Source of the DNA: Mastacembelus armatus
Lineage: Eukaryota > Chordata > Actinopteri > Synbranchiformes > Mastacembelidae
Direction of reading: 5' to 3'
Assembly (NCBI RefSeq): GCF_900324485.2
Contig: NC_046640.1
Span: 13,937,673 to 14,001,672 of the forward strand
Length of the DNA: 64,000 nt
How positions within the stretch are numbered: position 1 is the first letter of the stretch; each line of letters begins with the position of its first letter. Position numbers and translations under genes: made by a program. The notes below the pieces were generated by a model. It ran no database searches and was not told where the DNA came from. It was given only the letters and a program-made list of their open reading frames with translations. Positions 33,184-44,392 of this stretch are shown here, one piece after another.

Positions 33184-35435
33184 AGTGTAACATACTTTAG
33201 TGTGTCAAAGGACAAATATCTGTAAGATACCTGAATATTTCCTTTGACGTGATCTTTTTGACACAGATAGTGTGTCAGGAATGCACCTGACAGGTCCTGT
33301 CTTTATCAGGTGAATTCAAATGAAACCTTATGGATTATGAAAGTAACACAGCAACAGCATTTCTAGATCCTTAAACCTTCCAATCTTTTACTTGATGTCT
33401 GAAAAGTGAAGAGGAGGGAAATTTATGACAACACTGTCATTTACATCATTTCATTCTCTGTTCAGCTTATGCCCCATGAGACAATATAAAATCAACTTTA
33501 TTAATCCTCAACCTATTCTCAGCTGTGATTTCTCACTGATGTAGAGGCTATTTTAAAACCATTCCAACTCTAAGCCTTAATAAAGTATTAATAAATTACC
33601 TGTTCTTTGAGTTGTACAGTAATAGAAACTCTTTCAGTTTTGCTCTCTAGTGACAGCCAGACATTTGCATTCCTTTCATTCTTCTGTTACTCATGTCAGC
33701 TAAACTGGATGCACAAAAGAGAGGAGGCCGTAGTTACGCATTTGTCAGTTTAATGTGAACTGGATAACATGCTTGACTGTGGTGATACTATCTGCTCCTG
33801 TAGCGATATTGCTGACAGTTTATTTAAGACCCAAGTGATGTGGGTGTATAGGGGTTAGGGACATCTGATGCCCTTGACTTGTTCACATCTGAGAGCATAT
33901 CATGTAAGCATCAGGTAGCTGTATGTAGCCTTTGTAAATATGGTGTGGCTGGTGTGCACCATAAACTCTAGCCTTTGAGTGGTCTGTGTGGTGTATGGTG
34001 GTTTTTCAAAGGTATTAGTAGCACAAGTCTGGCTTCATGAGGGCACCGGTTAAGATGTTATACTTTGATGTCTTTGGCTTGTTTCATGGTGTAAACAGTG
34101 TCGTGCACACAGATGGTATCTGGATGTTTTATTACCATTTATTCCCTAAATGGCCTTTTTCTACAATACATTTTCTGCTTGATAGACAGACAAATGCCAG
34201 TGGAAACATGGGGCCAGATACAACTTCCAAGCTCAAGATCTGGGGTTCAGTGGTGCTATAATACAAGCATGGTTTACAGTACACATAACAGTAAATACAT
34301 CAGCTTACGCTGCAAAATGCTGAGCTTAAAGCCTTAAAGTGTATGTGGTTCATTTTCATGCTGAATAAGTTCGTACTCCATAACGTCATAACAAGTAAAA
34401 ACTTTATCTAAAAAGGAATGCAATCAAATGGCATAAAAGACAAAAAATAAGCACTGTTGGTGTGCTGCAGGTGTTTAAATACTTAGACTTGTGTTTGTGT
34501 GCGTGCAAATGTGTATTGGCAGGTGTGATGACCATGTATTTGTGCCATCAGCTGGAGTAAATTCAGTTATTCCATTTGTTAAATTTAATTCATTTAATTC
34601 AGTTTTTGCTTCAAAGCAGCACCCTCTCACTCTGCTTTGGGTGATTTTAAAGGCAAAAGAAGTGGTGTAGTGGTAGTTTCTCAGAGACTCCAGAGCACTG
34701 GCACCTGGTTGGAGTGTTGGACAAAATGCTGATGGATGGTGTGGGTGTGGGTCTGGAGGTTGGCAGAAGCTAATTGCCAGTAAGCATTCCAGCTCAGATG
34801 GGGGCTATTGAGGGGCAACACAGTGGAAATGATTAGTTTCTTAGACCTGACTTTGCCAGTGTGTGGCCTGCTGCCCCCTTTTACCCATTCTGACCAACAG
34901 CCTGGCACCTATACTGGTATACTGTTGGCTCCCTTAACCCCTCTCCCAAACCTGGACCTAAGTCCTGGATCACACCCAGAGGATTCAGGGTAATAAGATG
35001 GGCCCCACTCCAACCATCCATTCCTCTCCCCCTCCACCACACTAACTCTCCACACAGGCACACCATTGTTCTCAGGCAGAGTTAGGCAGACTGGGGCAAG
35101 CAATGCCAGCAAAGGCCCAAAACAACAGGCAATGGAGGAGAAATTAACATGCAAAAACAGTGCCAGCTCTAAAATCATCCAAAAGTGTTTTTTATTGTTG
35201 TTTCCGTTCTCCTTTCCCCCTCTGTTTCTTTCTACTAATATGTCTGTCTACATTCTTCTGCTCCCCCTTCCTCAATACCCTATATATAATTCCCTATAGC
35301 CTCCTCTTCTTCTCCTCGACTTGCTCCAGACCTGGAACAAGCTCGGCCTGCAACCAGTGGAGAAGAGGAGCTGCAGCTGCAGCTGGCCCTGGCTATGAGC
35401 CGAGAAGAAAGTGAAAAGGTACCTCTAACTGGGAT

Positions 35436-35472
<37 letters not shown>

Positions 35473-38400
35473 AGCAAACCCTCTTGTCTGTAGCACACGT
35501 GTGCCTGGCAGAAAGAGGCTCCTTAGTCACTGCGCTGACATGTTATATTGAAATTCTGTGGTTAAACATTAAATAGCTTCTGCACATGTTTGGACACTTT
35601 CATGGTGATGAAATACTCCTACTGCCGTCGACTAGGCCACCATTTTCCAAAAACCCGATGCAGAAAGGGATATCATCAACCTTGATGTGGTCAGTAATGG
35701 CATTTTGATCAAATAGTGTGATAACTGCGGAGAAGTGAGGACACAGTGAGTGAAAGAGTGAGAAGCCAGTCAGAGATCCACGGCCTGCCCTAGTTTCCTT
35801 GACAAGGGCAGCCATTGCCTTGTGTGACTTCTGTTTGTTTGTATGGGAATAAATAATAGAGCACAGCAATTTCCAGTTCTGTAATCAAGCAAATCGGCTG
35901 CAATTCTAATGAAAAAATTGAGATCTATATGTTAGATCTCTGTGCTATTCTTCTCTTTTCAGTCATATCAAATAATTGTATTCTTTTCATTATTTTTAAT
36001 GAATCGTTTCAAAAAGGTCTAGAATGATTTTACCTTTCCATTTGATTAGTCTACCTCCTAATCCTTCCTGCTTGACCCTAGCCACCTCCCTCAGTGGATA
36101 TTGATGAGCAGACCCAGCTTCAGATCGCTATGAGACTGAGCAAGGATGAGACACAGAAGGTATCAGTACACTGGGACCAGGGATGAGCCTTCCTTTGCAT
36201 CATTCGCTCTATAGTACATCTATTGCTCTTTTCACTAAAACCAACATCATGGCACAGTCTCTTTTTTTTTCTGAGAAACAACTGCATGTACTACTCACTT
36301 TCTGTCCTCCCTCAATTTAATCAATGGCCTTCCTTATTCACTTTTGAACAGCAACAAGTATTTTTTTCCAGTGACTAATCAATTGAGCCTTTGGCCTTGT
36401 GTTCCTCCAACTATTTGATCTCTTCTTTTAGACAAGTACTAAGAGATACCCATGCACTGACCTCCTCTGTGGTGTCATGGAAGGGCAAAGGGTTTGACTC
36501 TGCTTGAGGCAACTGTAGAATTGCATGCAGTGTACTGCGGGGATGTCTAAGCATTGTTTCCACCTTTGCTGACCAAATACTGATTCCTATTCCCTCCACG
36601 ATTAACACATCCACAGCCAGTCCAACGTGGGCCTGCCACAGTGGATATGGATGAGGAAGCCCAGCTCCAGCTGGCTCTGAGCCTCAGCAAGGAGGAGCAC
36701 CAGCAGGTAGTGTTCCTTCGGGGGGGGGGGGAGATCACACAGGTCACACCTTAACAGTTTGATATTGTATTGTTTTTATTTTATTGGAATGCTAGACTTT
36801 ATGATTTTTAAGCAATTAATCTGTCCCCACCTCTCTATTACTGTCTCACTCTGTCTATTCTTTTATTCTCTCTCATTATGCGTATATATTGTAACATATT
36901 AGAATTGCGATCTTAGAGGTCACTGTGATGGTCCTAGTATCCTTGTATCCTTTCTCCACTTTTTGACCAATTAAGTCTGGTTTGTGCTCATAGCATACAT
37001 CTTTCTCTAGGTCACTTGTTGCCTAGGAAAAATACAGACTAGCTTTTGTGCCTATGTGCGTTTGCTGAGTCATAAATATAGTATGATTGGACAATATATT
37101 AATTTTGTTTGAAGCTGTCATACCTAAAGGCACCCTTGTTTCTGTCTGTTGATAGGAGCAACTCAGTCGCCAAGGAGATGAGTCGATGCTGCAGAAAGCC
37201 TTGGAGGAGAGCAAACGTGAGATGGAGTCTAAAGGCGGGGTATGAAATATTGGGTATAGTGCAGCTGAGAACAGGACCAAAACCAAGCCAACTCTAATAC
37301 TTTATGATTTTTTGGTTTGATAAGGTTTTGTAGCCCAACATTCACTTACATTGTAAAAACTTCAAACATGTTTGTTTATAAAATGAATAAGTTATCAATT
37401 CTTTTACTATAAAATTATTAGGCAACTATCAGTGAGTGATGAGGCAAAATGCTGAACTTATACTGGTTTTCTTTATGTGTTGATTTGGTCAGACTGCCTT
37501 TATGGACCTGGTAGAAGTTTTTGCAGTGCCCTCAGATCCACCTCCTAGTGGCCATCGCTGGAATAATGCCTCCAAGCAATCAGCAGCATATCAGAGGGTC
37601 AGAGACCCCTGGGACTCTCTGGGTGAGCATATAGTTAACTTACTCTGACATGTTTATGCACAAAGTTCTAAATTGTATGTATGAAATTATACAATGTTCA
37701 TAAAATTTTTGATTTCACTATATTGTCCTTTACAAAATGGATTTACAGGACAGTGTAGTGTTTGAAACACAGATCTTCTTTCTTCAAGTTTACATCACAA
37801 TTTGTTTGTCTCACGTTATGATAAATTTTCTTTCTACTGTTATTAAAGAAGGAAACACCAACACCTCAAGAGCAGATTCTCCCTGGATGGTACCGCCAAC
37901 TTCCAACAGCCCCCCACCACCATGGGAGCCACCAGTTGAACCCTGGGATTCGCCAAATGTTTCCAACCTCAATGACACAGCTCGAGTATGGACCCACCCT
38001 GCAAACACAGGTTATTGTACAGTATATGTATGTGCATACATGTGCTCATACATCTCATTCAAACTATTCAAACTACGACTAAAGTTGTAGAATTTCACGA
38101 AGATTTTTTTTATATATTTCAAAATAATTAACTGAATTGTGGTTTATTGCAAACCTCTTCAGGTACTGATCCATTTTTAGCTCCATCAGAAACAACAGTC
38201 AGGGGAACTGTCAAGGAACCTTCACCCCGAACTGGAAGTCCATCAGGTAAACACTGCATTTTCTTACTATTCTTACTCATACTGGTTTTGTGACGCTTAC
38301 AATCTTCTTATACTGTCACTCTCCTTTTCTTCTGTTAGATGGAGATCTGTTTGATGAAGCCATGGATGGAGGTCATACCAATGGTCGAGGTGATGACAGT

Positions 38401-39137
38401 CCTGAGCTCTTTGATCTGTCACACCTCAGGGAAAGTCTGGCTGAACCCAGTCCTCGTACATGCCGGACACCTGAGGCCTTCCTGGGCCCTACAGGAGCTT
38501 CCTTGGTAAACCTTGACATCTTGATCCCAGCGAATCCTGCAGCCAAGAACAAGAACCCCTTTTTATCAGGTATTTTAGTACTACTAACTATCGAGGTATG
38601 TTGTTTTTGCAGCAAAAGACAGGAAAGTAGGTGATCTGGCACCTGCAACCTTAATCACCTAAGCATTTTTTATAATTTAGCCCATTAAATGCAAATGATG
38701 TGTACAATGCTGTCAACCATGTACTGGAGCTTTTAGGTAGTCATTGTATTTTAAGCATTACTAAAGTTATAGTAACAGTAATTCTAGTTTTGGAAAGGAT
38801 CACTGAATAAAAAAAATATTTCTTTTTGTTTCTTTGTCCAGGCCTGAGTGCTCCTTCACCAACTAACCCATTCCAAACTGAGCAGCCCAAACTAACTTTG
38901 AATCAACTGGGATCCAGCTCCACCTCCTCGGCTTCTCTCACCACTTCTCTTCCATACAGTGCCTCGTTGCCCCTGCCTATGAGCCATCAGCCTGCCAGCC
39001 TCCCTTCGTCACTTACTCATCCCACCCAGCCTGGTCTGGACCTGCCAGGGAACCTCCCTGAGCCGTTGTTGCCCTTCTCTTCAGCCAGCACTCAGGGACC
39101 ACAGGCTGCACAGAGCAATCAGAACCCTTTCTTATGA
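32525..39137 (+). CDS. epn3: Epsin-3-like endocytic adaptor
   Basis: Ten coding exons (1872 nt, 623 aa): 32525-33122, 35300-35418, 36082-36159, 36617-36706, 37156-37239, 37493-37622, 37849-38010, 38163-38246, 38339-38569 and 38842-39137. Exon 1 encodes the ENTH domain (about 12-150: NNYTEAEIKVREATSNDHWGP, KNWRHVYKALTLLDYLIKTG), which binds PI(4,5)P2 and bends membrane. Exons 2-5 each end in a ubiquitin-interacting motif (EEELQLQLALAMSREE, QTQLQIAMRLSKDE, EAQLQLALSLSKEE, DESMLQKALEESKRE). After these come DPW/EPW-type AP-2 motifs, the block RTPEAFLGPTGASLVNLD with a clathrin-box-like LVNLD, and three NPF motifs, the last at the C-terminus (NPFL), for EH-domain partners. The GLSAPSPTNPF ending and the neighbouring rsad1 favour EPN3 over EPN1/2. 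Confidence 0.93.
33143..33177. repeat. (AC)n microsatellite
   Basis: A pure AC run just downstream of the epn3 ENTH exon donor, in intron sequence. Confidence 0.95.
35438..35470. repeat. (CA)n microsatellite
   Basis: A CA run 20 bp into the epn3 intron after the exon that ends at 35418. Confidence 0.95.
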
Positions 39138-40169
39138 GGACCAAATGAACTGGAACAGCTTAGAAAAAGGGGAATTCCATTAGGTTATGCTCTTCAAATA
39201 TCACTATAACTACAGACCAAACAGCAGCCCCAAGGCCTTGTATGAAAACCAGTTGTTTTTATATTGCAGTATAATACCCCTACACTGATGCAAGCTGGTT
39301 CTGCTCTTACCTACACTGCTCCTTTTGTCACATGCTGTACAGAAGGAAGGTATAACAGATCAGATCAGAAAATACTGTCATGTGAATGTCTTTAAGGACA
39401 TAACCTGTTGCTAACTGAAATCAGAGGCAAACCTATGCAAAAGCACAGTTGGAAAAAATGTTTCTACACTTCTGCACAGCCACATTAACCTGGAAAATGT
39501 GTTACAGTACGACTTCTCAATTAGTCAACAAGTCTGTTTACTCAGCTATCTGTATGATTGGCTTAGCTGGTCTTTGCTGCTCTCATATGCTCTGGCTCTT
39601 GAAAGAAATATTTGTGATAGACACCCATTTCTTAAAACTCCTGTCGAGCTCTGGAGATGTTACTCCATAAGTCAGCTCTGTTAACTTGCTGGAGCTTCTG
39701 TTAGATCAGAACTGATAAACACACATCAATTGTTGGGATTAACTGATTACAGTAAGAGTTGGGAGGACTGTACGTGCTTCAGAATTCAAGGTAACATTAG
39801 AAAAAGTAGAACTCATATTATTCATTGCTTGTGAACTACTGATTTCTCAAAAATATAAGGTTATAATTCTCCATTCTTCACTTTGTTTATTGCTTTGCAC
39901 TGTATCGTGCTTGATATCAGTACGTTTGATGTGAAATCATCACAAGAGACACACCCAGTACTAGTTTGAGAATTTGTTGTATGACTTATGCCCCCTGCTG
40001 GTAATAACTCATAACCACTATGCTGCACCTCTTACAGCAAGGGTGCCCAACCCAACCCATGCCACCTATCCCAGTTGTACTCACTGCAGACTACTTGGAT
40101 CAGATGTGGTCAGCTTTTATCTCTACAAGATTTACAGTTTAAGGCATGTCCCTGGGGGGAGGGGGGAGC
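39138..40169 (+). other. epn3 3' UTR and flank; one of two homologous copies
   Basis: This is the 3' UTR and downstream spacer of epn3. About 39420-40040 aligns with 46890-47385 by eye. Shared blocks include the AAAAGCACAGTT region, the GAGCTCTGGAGAT/AAGCTCTGGAGAT block, CTTCTGTTAGATC, TTGGGAGGA, GAATTCAAGG and ATGCCCCCTGCTGGTA. This marks the left end of the duplicated unit described below. Confidence 0.65.
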
Positions 40170-40612
40170 AAAGAAGAAAACACCTAATGGCAAGAACAAC
40201 AGAATAATAAGACTGGACACATATGAGGTTTGATGTATGTGTGTGTGTGTGTGTGTGTGCATCTCACTTTCTGTGGAAGAGAATAAGCAGAGTCACTGCG
40301 CAGAAGCTCAGCAGAATGCACTGTCAGCAGCTGAGTCAGGTTCATTACTGTAACACCTTCAGTGGGGGAATGCTAGACTTTATGTTATGTTTATGTAGCG
40401 TTGGCTAATGTTTACTTCTAACATATTAACAGGCTACATTAGTTACTGAAAAATCACATGATCGGTTTTAATATTATACTTGATTCTACTATAAATGATT
40501 CTAAAACATTCATTTAGACAGAAAGGATATTTTACAGATGTTTCAGCAACATCGTTTTTCAGACATCAGTCGCTCCAAGAAGCAACAGATTACATTTCGG
40601 CGCATTTCAGTT
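40170..40612 (-). pseudogene. Decayed arl16 copy
   Basis: Two parts of the intact arl16 (42831-44094) recur here in the same order and orientation. 40277-40335 matches exon 4 (the AGAGAATAAGCA, CACTGCGCAGA and CACTGTCAGCAGCTGA blocks), preceded by traces of the following intron at about 40175-40200. 40530-40612 matches exon 1, including the P-loop codons and the downstream AATATCCTTTCTGTC. The P-loop reads GATD-V-stop where arl16 has GATGVGKT, exon 4 is frameshifted, and exons 2, 3 and 5 are not recognisable. It is a host-gene duplicate that lost function, lying head-to-head with fn3krp copy 1 just as arl16 lies head-to-head with copy 2. Confidence 0.72.
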
Positions 40613-40654
40613 TTACAGCTCAAGAATAGTGAAATGTAGCCTCGATGGGTACCA

Positions 40655-40912
40655 TGGCGACGTTCACGTGACACTGATACATCGCTCTGATAGGGCAGCG
40701 AAGAAATCTGTCATATCAGTCTCGTTTCTGATTGGTTACCAATCCACCTATGTAATTATAGCGGAAACACAATAAGCTCACTATCAAGACTTCTCTTTGG
40801 ATGACACGACGGAAATCCCCTAAAACGCCCCCTGAATTTATGGCGCTGTAGTTGTCCTGTTTTTGTATTAAATGCGCTATATTCCTTCTGGACGTGAGTT
40901 CGGGAAATAACC
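40655..40912 (+). promoter_or_regulatory. fn3krp copy 1 promoter
   Basis: Two elements are shared with copy 2: an E-box TTCACGTGAC (CACGTG at 40665-40670) and a paired CCAAT element GATTGGTTACCAATC at 40730-40744. No TATA box was seen. The upstream side was once the arl16 start, so it was probably a bidirectional promoter. Confidence 0.55.
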
Positions 40913-42497
40913 ATGGAAGCTAAGCTAAAGAAAGAGTTGGGGACATCTATGCTGAAGTCAACGGGTCACTCAGGAGGTGGCTATATCTGCGAGGGCCAGA
41001 GTTATGACACTGACACAGGGAAAGTGTTTGTGAAAATAAATCACAAGAACGAGGTATTTTATATTATTAAAAATACAGTGACATATTTCATTAGTGGGTG
41101 GATCACCGATCGTGAGATTAATCTGAATGAACATTATATTAGTGAATAGGATATGTTCCAGAGGTAGCCAATATTACACTGCTCATCAACACAAAATCTG
41201 TTTTTGTTGTATTCAGGCGAAGTTGATGTTTGACGGGGAGATGGCCAGTTTGGAAGCCATTTTAATGACAGAAGTTGTTAAAGTCCCCAAGCCTGTGAAG
41301 GTGATTGAACTTGACACAGGAGGTTGTGTATTTGTGATGGAACATCTGGACATGAGAGGTCTTAGCAAGTAAGAACCCTCACATCTGTGTGGCACTGTAT
41401 CATTATCAATATTCCACCATGGTATGAATTAATTATTAATGAATTACTTAATGTACAAATCCAACGTGTAGGTATTCAAAGCACCTAGGAGAACAGCTGG
41501 CAGAGCTGCATCTTTATAACAAGAGACAGTTGGAAAAATTAAAGAAAGAGCAGCAGACAGTGGGTAATTCACCTTAACCTCATTATAATACATGCAAATG
41601 AAGCCAAATGCACAAATATTATTCACCTGGTACCTGTGTTGACATTACTAAATAGGTAATTCTCAAATTGGGTCAAAGTTAACTGCAGATTAAGATTGAC
41701 AGTATAACTGCTTTGATTGTATACAGGAAAAGGGGCTGGGCAGTCAGAGGCTCCTGGTGTTGAGAAGTTTGGCTTCAGTGTAACTACATGTTGTGGATAT
41801 CTGCCACAGGTAAAAATATATGTACACTGTAACTGTAAGGGGGTGGTTTTGCATGGTCTCTAAGTCTGGGCTTATTATCTTTATCAGCAGTGCCACTTCA
41901 GTTTCTTTGTTGTTGTTTTTACCTCTTCAGGTAAATGAGTGGCAGGATGACTGGGTGACATTTTTTTCCCAGCAAAGGCTGCAGCACCAGATTAACATGG
42001 TGGAGAAATCTTATGGAGACAGAGAGGTCAGAGAACTATGGGCCAAGCTACAGGTGCATCCTCTGTGTGATCTCATCAAAAACCAAACATGCCTCTACAC
42101 GTGTTTATGGTTACACCACTAACCTGTGCAATTTACATATTGTGTCTGTTATTTTCAGCTAAAGATTCCTCAGTATTTCACAGATGTGGACATTGTTCCT
42201 GCACTCCTTCATGGAGACTTATGGGCAGGAAATGTGGCAGAGTGTGCAGAAGGCCCAGTCATCTTTGACCCTTCTTCCTTCTATGGCCATTCAGAGTTTG
42301 AGTTTGGTATTGCAGGAATGTTTGGTGGTTTTAACAATGATTTTTATTCTGCTTATCATAAAAAGATTCCTCAAGCACCAGGGTTTGCAAAAAGAAGCCA
42401 GCTTTACCAACTTTTCAACTATCTGAATCACTGGAATCACTTTGGTGGTAGCTACAGAGGATCTTCAGTTAGGATTATGAAGGACTTACTGAAATAA
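40913..42497 (+). CDS. fn3krp: Ketosamine-3-kinase (FN3KRP-like), copy 1
   Basis: Six exons (930 nt, 309 aa, exactly the length of human FN3KRP): 40913-41053, 41217-41368, 41472-41563, 41727-41809, 41931-42053 and 42159-42497. The family phosphorylates ketosamines (Amadori products) on glycated proteins so that they fall off, a protein repair reaction. Motifs: N-lobe GHSGGG loop (18-23), VFVKIN with the ATP lysine, [11 protein letters not shown], catalytic loop [10 protein letters not shown], metal-binding [13 protein letters not shown], and the family block KAPGF/QAPGF followed by YLNHWNHFG. The first loop reads GGGYICEG. Copies 2 and 3 and, from memory, human FN3K and FN3KRP have GGGCISQG, so Cys24 is replaced by Tyr here. 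The frame is otherwise fully intact. Copies are numbered left to right. Confidence 0.94.
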
Positions 42498-42498
42498 C

Positions 42499-42563
42499 TG
42501 CACTCATAGCTACTTGCAGAAATTCTATATTGTAGAATATAACATGTAAGTCCTATGAGTGCA
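42499..42563 (+). other. Imperfect hairpin in fn3krp copy 1 3' UTR
   Basis: It begins one base after the stop codon. Three nested stems: TGCACTCATAG (42499-42509) with CTATGAGTGCA (42553-42563); ACTTGC (42512-42517) with GTAAGT (42546-42551, one G-U pair); ATTCTA (42522-42527) with TAGAAT (42533-42538). The structure is predicted only by eye. Confidence 0.5.
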
Positions 42564-42830
42564 CATATAACCTGGAAATTCACTGCTTGTGTTCGGAATT
42601 TAATTAGTAAACGTTGCCAGAATTAAAAACAGTCACTAAGATTTGTCATTGTGAAGATTTAACAAATACATAGCTAAGATGCAGTATTCACTGCATTTTC
42701 TTGTAATAAGTCTTGCATTTTTAGTGATTTCAACATTAAACAATCTCTTGCCAAAAGACCTGAAACCATTATTCTAAGTCTTAAGATGCAGCATTGGCTT
42801 TTCAGGAACAAACATACTATATATGATCAA

Positions 42831-44094
42831 TCACTTGACTGTGGTGGACTCCAGCCAGCGGAGCACCTCCTGAAGTCCCAGCCCAGAGCGGGCACTGAGT
42901 TCCAGTGTTGTGATTGGCTGAGTAGCAGATGCAATGATGTCATCCATTCTGAACAAGGATTTAATCTCCACCAGACCCATATTGCAGGGCATGTCTCTGG
43001 AAGAAAACAAGCAAAGAAACTACATAAGAGCAAGTACAACAGAATTAGGAGCCTTGGCCGATTGGGAGGGGTCTTACATCTTGTTGAAGAGAATAAGCAC
43101 AGAGGCACTGCGCAGAGCTTCAGCAGAGAGCACTGTCAGCAGCTGAATACAGGAGGAGGATACCTGAGCGATATTTGCAGAGTCCACCATAAACTAGGGA
43201 AAAACACAAACATCTGATCAACTTATTCAATTTCTCTATTTATTTACTATTGTTAAATTCAGCAAATAAATGCAGTATGTATACACAAACATACAATGAC
43301 TGAGGAGCAGTCTTCAAAGTAACTGGGCCATATAGGTCCCATGCAGCCTCCCAGCTCTCTCACTGTCACTTTCTTCCTTTTCAGGGTCAGGTCTATCAGG
43401 TTGGTTCCTACCTGTGGAAGGTTGGCAGTCACATCAAAACAGTCTAAAAACTCTTTAAAACCTTTATCTTTAACAAATGTTATTAACACTCACCGTTGGC
43501 TGAGTAGAAGGAGGTGTTCCCAGCTCACCTGATCCATGCAAACTGAGCTTTAAACAAGATCTGTCAGGAAAAACATTGTGGTGATCGTTTTTCAAATGGT
43601 TTCTATGTGAAATAATTTTTTATACTTCAGTACCATTACCTTATTGTTTGTATAGCTTACTACATACAAATATCTACAAGCAGGGATGGAAAATTTCATG
43701 CCCCAGTTCTGCCCCGTCTTCAGAATTTGTTTTGCAACATTTCATTGTTTTGCATTTGTACTCTAAAGTGGTGAAAAACCATCTGAGCCTCGACCAATAC
43801 AGAGGCTATTTATATTTAATGAGTTACTATGTAGATGTTAGCTAACGTTGTGTAACACTTACTAATTATCTAACCTAATGTTTACCACTCACTAGCTAAA
43901 ACGTTAGCTCATCGGGCTAAAGTAACTAACGTTAGCTAACTACTTCAGATACACAGCACGTTACTACTGACTTTAAAATAATGTGACTATAAAACATTCA
44001 GTTAGACAGAAAGGATATTTTGTAGGCGTTTCAGCAACAACGTTTTTCCGACACCAGTCGCTCCAAGAAGCAAACAGATTTCATTTCTGCTCAT
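42831..44094 (-). CDS. arl16: ADP-ribosylation factor-like protein 16
   Basis: Five exons (531 nt, 176 aa): 44019-44094, 43494-43549, 43295-43411, 43078-43193 and 42831-42996. The peptide starts MSRNEICLLLGATGVGKTLL (an intact P-loop), continues TQPTVGTNLIDLTLKRKKVT, has the ARL16-specific RELGGCMGPIWPSYF in place of the usual WDxGG switch II, then LILFNKID and the C-terminal LELSARSGLGLQEVLRWL. This follows human ARL16 throughout. ARL16 is a divergent ARF-like GTPase with reported roles in RIG-I regulation and ciliary traffic. It lies antisense between fn3krp copies 1 and 2, with its start 298 bp from that of copy 2. Exon 1 to exon 2 joining needs a U12-type intron beginning ATATCCTTT; the exact 3' border (43549) is the least certain point. 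Confidence 0.9.
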
Positions 44095-44392
44095 TTCAGT
44101 TTTACAGCACACGCATAGCGAAACCATTGATGTAGCAGGTAGCCTCTTCTGGCACCATGGCGACGTTCACGTGACACTGATCCATCGTTCTGATAGGGCA
44201 ACGAGGACATTTCAGTCTCGTTTCTGATTGGTTACCAATCCACCTATATAATTATAACGGAAGCACAACAAGATCACTGTCAGCAAGACGTTTCGTTGGC
44301 TCAAACAACGGAGATCCTCTAACTTACGGTGCTGTAGTTGTACTGCGTGTTGTGTTAAGTGCGCTATATATTCCTAGGTTCGGGAAATAACC
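44095..44392. promoter_or_regulatory. Bidirectional promoter of arl16 and fn3krp copy 2
   Basis: The 298 bp between two divergent start codons holds CACGTG at 44168-44173 and the paired CCAAT element GATTGGTTACCAATC at 44226-44240, both also present before copy 1. No TATA box was seen, as is usual for bidirectional housekeeping promoters. Confidence 0.6.
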
